DNA of 64,000 bases, taken from the NCBI GenBank assembly GCA_964402175.1, contig CAYOBN010000006.1, positions 42,889-106,888 of the forward strand, read 5' to 3'. The notes beneath the pieces are model-generated. The model was given only the letters and a program-made list of their open reading frames with translations. It ran no database searches and was not told the origin of the DNA. Position 1 is the first letter of the stretch; every line of letters begins with the position of its first letter. Below, one piece after another: positions 43,278 to 52,298 of the stretch. The position numbers and the translations under genes were made by a program. Source of the DNA: JAWKUK01 sp964402175. GTDB lineage: Bacteria; Planctomycetota; UBA1135; GCA-002686595.

Positions 43278-44364
43278 ACCCCGAGGAGACACCGCACCGG
43301 ACGACCGCACGGCCGAGTTGCACGGCGAACGGAGGCTCCGCGCGCGGCTCGGCGTTTGGGCGGCAGTGGCGGGCATCGCGGTCGCAGCGCTCGTCGCAGT
43401 GTCGCGCCGCACCGCGACGAACGCCAATTCTCCGGCAGGGGCGCACGACGGCGCGCGCACGACCCGCGTCACCGAGGTGCTCGTCCCCGACAGTGAGTCC
43501 GGTACGCCCCACGCCTTCGAGCTGCGTTTTGCGGGCTGGTCGCCGCTGTTTCGCGGCATCGACCTCGGGTTCGGCGAGAGCCCGATGGGCCGCGCCGGGA
43601 TGCAGAAGATCGCCGCGCTGCGGGTGCGCCTCGACGAACCTGGGATCGCGCTCCACGTCACCGAGGGCAACGGCGAAGCGCCGCTGGAGACCACCGCCGA
43701 GACGACGCTGGCGTTCCTCGAGCGCAACGGGCTATCGGTCGCGGTGAACGCCCACTTCTTCAAGCCGTGCTGTGAGTCGAAGCCCGAGCCCAAGGACCTG
43801 TCGGGGCTCCTCTACTTCGAAGGTGAGCTGATCTCACCGCCCGAACGCGTGGGGACGATCGGCGGCGCGCTCCTCGTCCTCGGGCGCGACGACCGCGCAG
43901 CGATCGTCGAGGCGCTCGAGCCGCCGGACTACAGCAGCGTGCGAATCGCGCTGGCGGGCTCACACGTGTTGGTGCGCGGCGGCCTGCTCGCGGTCGAGGA
44001 CAACGAGAAGACCGAGTCCCATCCGCGCACCGCGGTCGGAGTGAGCGACGGCGGTCGCACGCTCTACCTCGTCACGATCGACGGTCGTCAGATCGGTTGG
44101 TCGAACGGCGCGACGCTGCGGGAGACGGCAGCTTGGCTGCGATTCCTCGGCGCCGAGGACGCGCTGAACCTCGACGGCGGCGGCTCCACGACGATGGTGC
44201 GCTCCGAAGGGGGCCGGGGTGTGATCGTCAACCGGCCTGTCGGCCTGCGCATCCCAGGGACGCTGCGCTGGAACGGCAGCAACCTCGGGATCGTCGCCGC
44301 GCCGCTGCCTGCGGGGCACGACAACCAGAGCCGCCGCACCGCGACCGAAGTCAGAGGGAGCTGA
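43270..44364 (+). CDS. Phosphodiester glycosidase family (NAGPA domain) membrane protein
   Basis: The 364-residue product has an N-terminal transmembrane helix (LGVWAAVAGIAVAALVAV), then a NAGPA domain: AVNAHFFKPCCESKP, RTAVGVSDGGRTLYLVTIDG and the hallmark LNLDGGGSTTMV. Human NAGPA removes GlcNAc from a mannose-6-phosphate diester. Bacterial relatives act on phosphodiester-linked sugars, including cell-wall polymers. It lies 39 bases after phnE and is probably in the operon. The 3' end overlaps the convergent amidase gene by 14 bases. Confidence 0.85.
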   Translation: MNEPRGDTAPDDRTAELHGERRLRARLGVWAAVAGIAVAALVAVSRRTATNANSPAGAHDGARTTRVTEVLVPDSESGTPHAFELRFAGWSPLFRGIDLGFGESPMGRAGMQKIAALRVRLDEPGIALHVTEGNGEAPLETTAETTLAFLERNGLSVAVNAHFFKPCCESKPEPKDLSGLLYFEGELISPPERVGTIGGALLVLGRDDRAAIVEALEPPDYSSVRIALAGSHVLVRGGLLAVEDNEKTESHPRTAVGVSDGGRTLYLVTIDGRQIGWSNGATLRETAAWLRFLGAEDALNLDGGGSTTMVRSEGGRGVIVNRPVGLRIPGTLRWNGSNLGIVAAPLPAGHDNQSRRTATEVRGS

Positions 44365-45355
44365 GCCGGGTCTTCACGCGCGCCAGGAAGACCTCCCAGT
44401 CGAACGCGGGGCCGGGGTCCTGCTTCTGCTCCGACACGTGATGGTGGCCGACGATGCCGCGGAAGCTCGCTTCGTGTTCGAGCGTCATACGCTCGGTCAA
44501 CACGCGGCCCGCTGCATCCCGCGGCGTATCCGGCGCGATGCGGGGCAGCCGCTTGCACAGCACCGCGACGAGCCGCACGAGCGCGTCGTACTGCTGCGGG
44601 GTGAAGTCGTACTGAGCGCGCAGCGCGCCCTGCATCGGCCCGACGATGCGCTCCTGGCGCGCGGGGCGCCCGACGAAGTTCGGGACGCGGAACCCGGAGT
44701 CCGCGAGGCGCGACGGGAGCTTGACGTAGCGCTGGCCCTCTTTGTCCGTGGGGTACCACTCTTCGAGGGTCGCGAGCCCCTTGGTGTCGGTCAGCGCGTA
44801 GCTGCCGATGTGCGCCATTTCAACGCCGACAGAGCGCCAGTTCACCTGTGAGGCGTGCCACGCGGTATCGACGAGGTCCATCGTCTGATAGATGGTCCCG
44901 TCCACGTCGATCATGAAGTGCACCGAGAGCCCGCGCCGGTCGTGCAGCACCTTGAAACACTGCTTCGAGGTCCCGCAGACGTCGTAATGCACGACGAACA
45001 TGTCGACGGCCCCTTGCAGCGCGAGGAGGTCGTCGCTGCCCGGACGCACGCGCACGCGACCGTCCCGATCGGTGCGGCCGGGGGCGTAGCGCAGCTTGCC
45101 GTCGGGGGGCACCTCGGTCCCCGCAGACGGTTTGTCGAAGTGCAGCGTCGTCTTGTACGCGTCGTAGCCGCCTGGATCCGTCCAGAGGACGACCGGGGTG
45201 CCGACGTGCACGCTCTCGCCCGCGATGACGATCGACTGCCCGAGCGCCTTCGGCTCGAGCTCGTCGGGGAGCGCCTTCGACTTCGACGAGCGACAGGCGG
45301 TCAATGCGGCCGTCAGACCGAGGACCAGGGCCAGGAGGAGCAGCGGGAGTCGCAT
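44351..45355 (-). CDS. N-acetylmuramoyl-L-alanine amidase (Amidase_2 type) lipoprotein
   Basis: The 334-residue product has a lipoprotein signal (LLALVLGLTAALTAC). The Amidase_2/PGRP-like zinc amidase core includes MFVVHYDVCGTSKQCFKVLH, LSVHFMIDVDGTIYQTMDLV, DTAWHASQVNWRSVGVEMAH and near the end FRGIVGHHHVSEQKQDPGPA. Histidines in VVHYD, AWHA and GHHHVS are candidate zinc ligands. These enzymes cleave the bond between muramic acid and the stem peptide of peptidoglycan, so a wall remodelling role is likely. Its 3' end overlaps the NAGPA gene; it is divergent from comM with 75 bases between. Confidence 0.87.
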   Translation of the reverse strand: MRLPLLLLALVLGLTAALTACRSSKSKALPDELEPKALGQSIVIAGESVHVGTPVVLWTDPGGYDAYKTTLHFDKPSAGTEVPPDGKLRYAPGRTDRDGRVRVRPGSDDLLALQGAVDMFVVHYDVCGTSKQCFKVLHDRRGLSVHFMIDVDGTIYQTMDLVDTAWHASQVNWRSVGVEMAHIGSYALTDTKGLATLEEWYPTDKEGQRYVKLPSRLADSGFRVPNFVGRPARQERIVGPMQGALRAQYDFTPQQYDALVRLVAVLCKRLPRIAPDTPRDAAGRVLTERMTLEHEASFRGIVGHHHVSEQKQDPGPAFDWEVFLARVKTRLSSL

Positions 45356-45430
45356 CGCCTACGAGGATAACGGCCACGAATCGCCCCGCCCCAGGTGAAA
45401 CCCAGGGCTCTGCGGACCGGTCTCGCCGGC

Positions 45431-46957
45431 ATGTCCACCGTCCGTGCACTCGGCGCATCGCTCGAAGGAGCGGGGGCGCTGCTCGTCACCGTCGAAGCCT
45501 CGTTCTCGGAGCGCGAGGACCCCCGCACCACCGACGTCGTCCTCACGGGTCTGCCCGACCCGGTCCTGCGAGAGAGCCGCGGGCGGCTCCTGCACGCCCT
45601 GCGGGCCACGCGGACGTGGGTGCCGCCTGGGCGGATCCTCCTGAACCTCGTGCCCGCGGCGCGCAAGAAGTCGGGTGAAGCGCTCGACCTGGCCCTCGTC
45701 GTCGCGTCGGCTGCGGCGCTGCAGCACTTCGAGCCCGCAGCCCTCGTAGGCACGCTCTTTCTGGGTGAGGTCGGCATCGACGGGGCCCTCCACGCGGTCC
45801 CCGGGGGCCTTGCGGCGGCGATCGCGGCCCGCGCTGCGGGCACCCTGACGGTCGTCGCCCCGCCCCCGACCGCTGCGGAGGCGGCGTGCCTCTCGGGCGT
45901 CACGGCGTACGGCACCGAGTCCCTGGCCGAGGTCTTCGCGCTGCTGACCGGCGGCGCTGGGGCGCCCCGGGCCGTACCTCCGCCGAAGGACACCCCGTTC
46001 GACCCGAGCGCGTGCGCGGCGCGCCTCGACGAGGTGCGCGGGCAGAGCGTCGGGAAGCTCGCCCTCGAGGTCGCCGCTGCGGGCAGCCACGGCCTGCTCT
46101 TCGTCGGGCCGCCGGGGGCCGGCAAGTCGATGCTGGCGCGGCGGCTCGTGGACCTCCTGCCCCCGCTCAGCCTCGACGAGCGCATCGAAGTCACGCAGGT
46201 CCTCTCCGCGGCGGGCCGCTGGCCCCGCGGGCTCGCGCAGACGCGCCCGTTCCGCGCCCCCCACCACACGACGAGCTTCGCGGGCCTCGTCGGCGGCGGC
46301 GCGCCGCTGGTGCCGGGGGAGCTCACGCTGGCGCACCAAGGGGTGCTCTTCCTCGACGAGCTGCCGGAGTTCACCCGCGAGGCCCTCGAGTCGCTGCGCC
46401 AGCCGCTGGAAGAGGGCATGGTCCACCTCGCGCGCGCCGGCCATCGCGCCAGCCTCCCCGCCCGTGTGCAGCTCGTTGCGGCGATGAACCCGTGCCCCTG
46501 CGGCCATCGCGGCGATCCGCGGGTGCCGTGCACGTGCGCGCCCTTCGCCGTGCGCCGCTACCGCGCACGCATTTCGGGTCCACTGCTCGACCGCATCGAC
46601 CTGCGGGTGCCCCTCGACGCGACGCCGCCGAGCGCCCTCGTCGAAGCCCCGCCGCCCCCGCCCGAGCAGCGCGGGGAGGCCGTGCGGGCGCGCGTCGCGC
46701 TCGCGCGCGAGCGCCAACGCGAGCGGGGCCAGAGCGGCCCCAACAGCCTCCTTTCCGGCGACGAGCTCGACCGCTGGGCGCCGCTCACTCCGGCGGCACG
46801 TCGGCTCCTCGAACTGGCGGTCGACCGCCGCGCGCTCTCGGCGCGCGCATTGCAGTCCCTGCGCCGCGTCGCGCGCACGACTGCCGATTTGGCAGGTTCA
46901 GAAGCGATCGAGGACACACATGTCTCGGCCGCGCTCGCGCTGCGCGAAGCGCTCTGA
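45431..46957 (+). CDS. comM: YifB/ComM-family Mg-chelatase-like AAA ATPase
   Basis: ComM is a hexameric helicase that promotes branch migration during natural transformation; YifB is its widely distributed orthologue. The 508-residue protein has the Lon-like N-terminal domain (VEIDG-type segment VGEVGIDGALHAVPGGLAAA), the AAA domain with Walker A VGPPGAGKSMLARR, FRAPHHTTSFAGLVGGGAPL, Walker B GVLFLDELPEF, and zinc-like CPCGHRGDPRVPCTC. The ATG at 45431 (MSTVRALGASLEG) matches the usual YifB N-terminus; a GTG at 45395 would add 12 residues. Confidence 0.93.
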   Translation: MSTVRALGASLEGAGALLVTVEASFSEREDPRTTDVVLTGLPDPVLRESRGRLLHALRATRTWVPPGRILLNLVPAARKKSGEALDLALVVASAAALQHFEPAALVGTLFLGEVGIDGALHAVPGGLAAAIAARAAGTLTVVAPPPTAAEAACLSGVTAYGTESLAEVFALLTGGAGAPRAVPPPKDTPFDPSACAARLDEVRGQSVGKLALEVAAAGSHGLLFVGPPGAGKSMLARRLVDLLPPLSLDERIEVTQVLSAAGRWPRGLAQTRPFRAPHHTTSFAGLVGGGAPLVPGELTLAHQGVLFLDELPEFTREALESLRQPLEEGMVHLARAGHRASLPARVQLVAAMNPCPCGHRGDPRVPCTCAPFAVRRYRARISGPLLDRIDLRVPLDATPPSALVEAPPPPPEQRGEAVRARVALARERQRERGQSGPNSLLSGDELDRWAPLTPAARRLLELAVDRRALSARALQSLRRVARTTADLAGSEAIEDTHVSAALALREAL

Positions 46958-46960
46958 AGC

Positions 46961-46985
46961 GGTCCGTCCGAGAAAAAAACGGACC
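46961..46985. terminator. Weak terminator-like hairpin after comM
   Basis: GGTCCGT and ACGGACC form a 7-bp stem around an 11-base loop containing seven A. It begins 4 bases after the comM stop. There is no T-tract on the plus strand. Confidence 0.4.
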
Positions 46986-47162
46986 CGCGCCAACGCTGGG
47001 CTCCGGGCGCCGTAGCCCCGCGACCCCAGCCGGCGGGTCGCCGGGTTCGCGCCGTATTCCGGCCGCGAGCCTTGCCGCCTCCGCCGCCGTGGGGTATCTC
47101 CTTCCCCCCAAGTTCGTTCCAGAGACCCAAAGGCCCAGCCTCCCTCCCGACCCATCGCTCCG

Positions 47163-48116
47163 ATGATCGAGATCAGGAACCTGACCAAGCGTTTCGGAGC
47201 GGCGACCGCTGTCGACAATCTCTCGTTCCGGGTGCAACCCGGCGAGGTCCTCGGATTCCTCGGGCCGAACGGCGCGGGGAAATCGACGACCATGAAGATG
47301 GTCACCGGCTTCCTGTCGCCGACCTCCGGCACCGTGCTCGTCAACGGTCACGACGTCAGCCAAGATCCCCTCGCCACGAAGTCGCTGATCGGGTATCTGC
47401 CCGAGGGCGCGCCGCTCTATCCCGACATGACGCCCAGGAGCTTCCTGGCGTTCGTCGCGGACGCGCGCAACGTGGCCCCGAGCCAGCGCAAAGCGCGCAT
47501 CGCCGATGCGATCCGCCGCGTGGAGCTCGAGGGTGTGCTCGACCAGAAGCTCGAGACCCTGTCCAAGGGTTTCAAGCGCCGCGTCGGGCTCGCCGCTGCG
47601 ATCGTGCACGACCCGCCCGTGCTGGTGCTCGATGAGCCGACGGACGGCCTCGATCCGAACCAGAAGGAGCACGTGCGCAGCCTCATCCGCGAGATGGCCG
47701 CCGGCAAGGTGATCATCCTGTCGACGCACATCCTCGAGGAGGTCGAAGCGGTCTGCACGCGCGCGATCATCATCGCGAAGGGCAAGCTCCTGTTCGACGG
47801 CCTGCCCGTCGACCTGCGCAAGCGCTCGCGCTACCACGGGGCCGTCGAGGTCGCGATCCGCGGGTCCGCGGCGGGCGCCAGCGAGCGCCTCGCCGGGATC
47901 GGCGGCGTCGAGCGCGTCGAGACGCTGCAGGCGGAGGAGGGCGTGACACGTTTGCTCGTCCTGCCGCGGGCCGGCGCGAAGCTCCTGCACGACGTCCGCG
48001 CCGCCGCCGATGCGTCCGGCTGGGACCTCCTCGACGTGCACGTCGAACGCGGTCGCATGGATGACGTGTTCCGCGAAGTCACCTTGGGCGGCGCCGCCGC
48101 GGAGGCCGTGCGATGA
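47163..48116 (+). CDS. ABC transporter ATP-binding protein (GldA-like), operon 2
   Basis: The 317-residue product has Walker A GPNGAGKSTTMK, signature LSKGFKRRVGLA, Walker B VLVLDEPTDGLDP and H-loop STH. The C-terminal domain (SRYHGAVEVAIRG and later VHVERGRMDDVFREV) is typical of GldA-like ATPases. It opens a four-gene set of the same order as operon 1 (17416-18630 backwards) but lacks the Pro/Ala tail of that paralogue. Its stop overlaps the permease start by 4 bases. Confidence 0.93.
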   Translation: MIEIRNLTKRFGAATAVDNLSFRVQPGEVLGFLGPNGAGKSTTMKMVTGFLSPTSGTVLVNGHDVSQDPLATKSLIGYLPEGAPLYPDMTPRSFLAFVADARNVAPSQRKARIADAIRRVELEGVLDQKLETLSKGFKRRVGLAAAIVHDPPVLVLDEPTDGLDPNQKEHVRSLIREMAAGKVIILSTHILEEVEAVCTRAIIIAKGKLLFDGLPVDLRKRSRYHGAVEVAIRGSAAGASERLAGIGGVERVETLQAEEGVTRLLVLPRAGAKLLHDVRAAADASGWDLLDVHVERGRMDDVFREVTLGGAAAEAVR

Positions 48117-48847
48117 AGGGCACCTGGACCGTCTTCAAGCGCGAGCTCGCGGGTTACTTCACGACCCCCGTCGCGTTTGTCTTCCTGATCATCTTCCTGA
48201 TCCTCGCGGGTGTGTTCACCTGGTCCCTGGGCGGCTTCTACGACGCCGAACAGGCCGACCTGCAGCGCTTCTTCGTCTTCCACCCCTGGCTCTACATCGC
48301 GCTCATCCCCGCGCTGTCGATGCGCCTCTGGGCCGAAGAGCGCCGCAGCGGCACGATCGAGCTCCTGCTCACCCTGCCGATCTCGATGGTCGGCGCGGTC
48401 GTGGGCAAGTTCCTCGCGGCGTGGGTCTTCTGCGGCGTCGCCCTGGCGCTGACCGCCACGAACTGGTGGTCCGTGAACTACCTGGGCACACCGGACAACG
48501 GCGTGATCCTCGCGAGCTATGCGGGCAGCTTCCTGATGGCGGGCGCATTCCTCGCGGTGGGCTCCGCCGCCTCGGCGCTCTCGAAGAACCAGGTCACGGC
48601 CTTCGTGCTCTCGTTCAGCATCTGCTTGCTCTTCGTGCTCGCAGGTTTCCCGCCGGTGCTCGACGCCCTCTCGGGCTGGGCTCCGGTGTGGCTCGTGGAC
48701 CAGGTGCGCGACCTCTCGTTCATGACCCACTTCGAACAGATCACCCGCGGCGTCCTCGCCGCGCGTGACCTCGTGTTCTTCGTGTCCGTGATGGCGTTCT
48801 TCCTCTACGCCAACGCCCTCATCGTCGAAGCCCGCAAAGCGAGCTGA
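48113..48847 (+). CDS. ABC-2 type permease (GldF-like), operon 2
   Basis: The 244-residue protein begins MKGTWTVFKRELAGYFTTPV and has about six transmembrane helices. The conserved ABC-2 coupling segment is ERRSGTIELLLTLPISMVGA. The overall layout matches the operon-1 permease. It sits between the ATPase gene (4-base overlap) and the GldG-like gene (16 bases). Confidence 0.9.
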   Translation: MKGTWTVFKRELAGYFTTPVAFVFLIIFLILAGVFTWSLGGFYDAEQADLQRFFVFHPWLYIALIPALSMRLWAEERRSGTIELLLTLPISMVGAVVGKFLAAWVFCGVALALTATNWWSVNYLGTPDNGVILASYAGSFLMAGAFLAVGSAASALSKNQVTAFVLSFSICLLFVLAGFPPVLDALSGWAPVWLVDQVRDLSFMTHFEQITRGVLAARDLVFFVSVMAFFLYANALIVEARKAS

Positions 48848-48863
48848 ACCAGGAGGCCTCCCC

Positions 48864-50780
48864 ATGACGAACCAAGGCACGAACCTCGCGCTCGGGCTCG
48901 GCGTCGGCGCCGCCCTGTTCCTGGGCGTCAACGCGCTGTCCACGCCGCTCTTCCGGTCGACCCGCCTCGACCTGACCGAGCAGAAGCTCTACACGCTGTC
49001 CGACGGCACGAAGCGCCTCCTCGCGAAGCTCGAGGAGCCCGTGCGCCTGCGGCTCTACTTCTCGAAGGGGCTCGTCGAAGAGAACCCCGTGCTGGTCGAC
49101 TACGCGCGGCGCGTCGAAGACATGCTGCGCGGTTACGTCGCCGCTTCGGGCGGCAAGGTCGAGCTGTCGATCATCGACCCGGTCCCGTTCTCGGAGGACG
49201 AAGACCGCTGCGTCGGCTTCGGCATCCAGGGCGCGCCCGTGAACATGGCCGGTGACATGTTCTATTTCGGCCTCGTCGGCACGAACCAGCTCGACCAGGA
49301 AGAGGTGATCCCCGTCCTCGACCCGAGCAAAGAAGCGCAGCTCGAGTACCAGGTCACCGAGCTCGTCGATCGCTTGATGAACCCGAAGCTGCCCGTGGTC
49401 GGCATGATCACGAGCTACCCGGTCGAAGGCGGGCAAGCGCAGGGTCCCTTCGGCCAGCCGCAACAGACCGAGCCGTGGCCGATCATGGAGGTCCTGCGGC
49501 GCCGGTTCGACGTGCGCGTCCTGGACGGCAAGACCCTCACGGAGATCCCGTCCGAGGTCACGACCCTCGTCATGCTGCACCCGAAGGGCCTCTCGCCCGA
49601 GGTGCAGTGCACGATCGACCAGTGGTGCTTGCGCGGTGGCAAGGTCGTCGCGTTCGTCGACCCGTTCTCGGAGCTCGATCCCGAGCGCCAGAACAGCGCC
49701 CGCGGAGCCGCCGCGTTCGATGCTCAGCTCGCGTCGGAGATCGACGAGCTCCTGAAGGCGTGGGGCGTCGAGCTCCGGCCCAGCGTGGCTGCTGGCGACC
49801 GAGCGCTCGCTCTGTCGGTGCGCGACGGCAAGGGCATCCCCGTGAAGTTCCCGCCGTTCATCGAGCTCACCGCGGCGCAGCTCTCGCAGAGCGACATCGT
49901 CACGCAGTCCTCCAGCAAGGTCACGATGCTGCTGCCCGGCGCGCTGCAGGTCCGCGAGGACAAACCGGCCGGGGTCACCGTCGAGACCCTGATGGAGACG
50001 ACGGAGACGGGCGGAACGATCGACACGATGCGGTTCCTCCCGCAGCCCGACCCGGTGGCGATCAACGAGTCGTTCGCTTCGGGCAATACGAAGATCCCAC
50101 TCGCGGTCCGCATCTCGGGGACGGTCCGCACCGCGTTCCCCGACGGCCCGCCGAAGAAGGCCGCGGACCCGGCGAACCCGGACGGGCCCGATGAGGCCGC
50201 CAGCGAGGCCGCGGGTGAGCACCTGACCGAAGCCTCCGCGCCCTTCAACGCGCTCGTGTTCGCCGACGCGGACATGCTGCACGTCGGGGTCTGGGGACAG
50301 GAGACCCGCGACCTCTTCGGGAACCGGGGTTATGTGCCGCTCTCGGACAACGCGTACCTGCTGGTCAGCGCGCTCGAGAACCTGGCGGGCTCCAGCGAGC
50401 TCATCTCGCTGCGCTCGCGGGCGGATTACCGGCGCCCGTTCACGCGCAAGCAGGCGCTGGCGGAGCTGGCCCAGGAGAAGTTCCGCGCGGAAGAGGAGCG
50501 GCTCGAGGCCGAGCTGCGCACCACGGAGGCCGAGCTGAACGACCTGCAGAAGCAGAAGGACCCTTCGCAAGCGCTCTTCCTCTCGCCGGAGCAGGAGAAG
50601 AAGCTGGAAGAGTTCCGCGCCAAACAACTGCAGACGCGCAAGCGGCTGCGTGAAGTGAAACGCGAGCTGCGCACGGACATCGACTCGCTCGGTTCGCGCC
50701 TCAAGTTCCTGAACACCCTAGCCGTCCCGCTCGCGCTGCTCGCGGGCGTCGGCGTCACCCTACTCCTGAGGAAGAAGTGA
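48864..50780 (+). CDS. GldG-like ABC transporter auxiliary protein, operon 2
   Basis: A strong ribosome-binding site AGGAGG (48851-48856) precedes the ATG. The 638-residue protein has an N-terminal helix and the family opening RLDLTEQKLYTLSDGTKRLL with KLEEPVRLRLYFSKGL. The middle includes VIPVLDPSKEAQLEYQVTEL. A coiled-coil of about 60 residues (LEAELRTTEAELNDLQKQKD) precedes a C-terminal helix (FLNTLAVPLALLAGVGVTLL). The end overlaps the DUF4340 start by one base (TGATG). It is about 100 residues longer than its operon-1 paralogue. Confidence 0.9.
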   Translation: MTNQGTNLALGLGVGAALFLGVNALSTPLFRSTRLDLTEQKLYTLSDGTKRLLAKLEEPVRLRLYFSKGLVEENPVLVDYARRVEDMLRGYVAASGGKVELSIIDPVPFSEDEDRCVGFGIQGAPVNMAGDMFYFGLVGTNQLDQEEVIPVLDPSKEAQLEYQVTELVDRLMNPKLPVVGMITSYPVEGGQAQGPFGQPQQTEPWPIMEVLRRRFDVRVLDGKTLTEIPSEVTTLVMLHPKGLSPEVQCTIDQWCLRGGKVVAFVDPFSELDPERQNSARGAAAFDAQLASEIDELLKAWGVELRPSVAAGDRALALSVRDGKGIPVKFPPFIELTAAQLSQSDIVTQSSSKVTMLLPGALQVREDKPAGVTVETLMETTETGGTIDTMRFLPQPDPVAINESFASGNTKIPLAVRISGTVRTAFPDGPPKKAADPANPDGPDEAASEAAGEHLTEASAPFNALVFADADMLHVGVWGQETRDLFGNRGYVPLSDNAYLLVSALENLAGSSELISLRSRADYRRPFTRKQALAELAQEKFRAEEERLEAELRTTEAELNDLQKQKDPSQALFLSPEQEKKLEEFRAKQLQTRKRLREVKRELRTDIDSLGSRLKFLNTLAVPLALLAGVGVTLLLRKK

Positions 50781-52260
50781 TGAGCGGCAACGGAATGAAG
50801 GTCGCGGCCGGCCTGGCCGTCGTGACGCTCGGGCTCGGTGTGTACCTGTCGAACCGCGACAAAGGCACCGACGCGGCGATCGCGGACACGGCGCTCTTGC
50901 CGGCGCTGGAGAAGCGCAAGGACGTGGCCGCCATCAAGATCGAAGGCGGCACCACACCCTTCACCCTCGAGAAGCAGAGCGACCGCTGGGTCGTCGTCGA
51001 GAAAGCCGGGTACACCGCCAACGCGGACCGCGTGCAGCAGCTCCTCGTGGAGCTGCGCCGCGCGCGGCGCCTCGAGCAGAAGACCGCCAACCCGGCAGGC
51101 TTCGAGCAGCTCGGGGTGCAGGACCCCGGCACCGAGGGCGCCACGTCCAAAGCGGTGACCCTGCTCGACGCCGAAGGCAAGGAGATCACGAAGCTGATCG
51201 TCGGCGAGCGGCGCTGGGGCAAGGGCGCGGCCACGGGCCCCGTGCGCGCCGACGACCAGTCGTACGTGCGCGTCGCCGGTGAAGCCAACGCGTGGCTCGC
51301 GGCGGGCAAGCTGACGGTCGAAGCGGACCCGCTGCGCTGGCTCGACCAGGCCATCTGCGACGTGCCCCGCGACCGCGTCGCGGCGGCGCGTATGGAGCGC
51401 GCGGACGGGGCGCCGCTCGAGCTCGCGCGTGCCACGAAAGACGAGTTCGAGATGAAACCCGTGACCCTCCCCGAGGGGCGCGAGGCGAAGACGCCGCTCG
51501 GTACGTCGCAGGTCGTCAACGCCCTCACGGGCCTGCGCTTCGACGACGTGGCAAAAGCCGAAGGCTTCGACTGGCCGGCGACCCCGGACGTCACGACGAC
51601 GTTCTGGACGTTCGATGGCCTCAAGGTGACCGCCGAGGTCGTCGAGCGCGACGGCAAGCAGTGGGCCAAGCTGCGCGCCGANNNNNNNNNNNNNNNNNNN
51701 NNNNNNNNNNNNNNNNNNNNNNNNNNNNNNNNNNNNNNNNNNNNNNNNNNNNNNNNNNNNNNNNNNNNNNNNNNNNNNNNNTGACCGCCGAGGTCGTCGA
51801 GCGCGACGGCAAGCAGTGGGCCAAGCTGCGCGCCGAAGTCGTGGACAAGACCGAGCGCCCCGGGGTGCCGGGCGAAGCGCTCGTCGGCCCCCCGCCGCTG
51901 CTCGCGGCGGAGACCGCGGCCCCTGAGGGCGGCGAGGGCGCCGAAACCGACGACGCGAGCACCCCGGCCGTGCCCGCGGGGCCGACCCCCGAGGAGCTCG
52001 CGGCCGAGGCGGCGAAGATCAACGCCGCCACCGGCCCGTGGATCTTCGCGCTGCCGAGCTGGAAGGCCTCGGCCTTCAAGCTGAAGCTCGACGACGTGCT
52101 GGCGCCGCTGCCCGCGGCCGAAGAGCCGCCGCTCGAGGAGTTGCCCGCGGACGAGGGACTCGACGGCGGCGTCAGCGAGGACGTTCCGCCCGCGGAAGAG
52201 GTCCCGCCGCCTGCGGTCGAGGTCCCGACCGGCAACGGGGACGGCACCGCCGGCGGTTGA
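50780..52260 (+). CDS. DUF4340 domain protein, operon 2 (interrupted by assembly gap)
   Basis: The gene starts at the ATG sharing a base with the GldG-like stop. A 100-N run at 51682-51781 breaks the frame, but the 55 bases before it recur exactly after it. Removing one copy and the Ns restores a single frame of about 441 residues. The protein has an N-terminal helix (MKVAAGLAVVTLGLGVYLSN) and DUF4340-type repeats (VAAIKIEGGTTPFTLEKQSD, DRWVVVEKAGYTANADRVQQ). The C-terminus is acidic and Pro/Glu-rich (EEPPLEELPADEG). It is shorter than the 594-residue paralogue. Confidence 0.82.
51627..51836. other. Scaffold gap flanked by a 55-bp exact duplication
   Basis: Bases 51627-51681 and 51782-51836 are identical and separated by 100 N. 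The total of 155 extra bases produces the apparent frameshift. This is the pattern of two contigs that overlap by a 55-base k-mer and were scaffolded without merging. Confidence 0.95.
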
Positions 52261-52266
52261 AACCCC

Positions 52267-52298
52267 GCGCCAGACCGTGTCTGGAGCAGGTCTGGCGC
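52267..52298 (+). promoter_or_regulatory. Inverted repeat directly abutting a start codon
   Basis: GCGCCAGACC (52267-52276) and GGTCTGGCGC (52289-52298) are perfect reverse complements around a 12-base loop. The right arm ends immediately before the ATG at 52299 and covers the place where a ribosome-binding site should be. It could limit translation of the flippase gene or act as an intercistronic attenuator. Confidence 0.6.

Noticed and set aside
51682..51781. Apparent frameshift and truncation of the DUF4340 gene
   Set aside because: The 55-bp duplicate and the 100 N together add 155 bases. Removing them restores one frame, so it is not a pseudogene.
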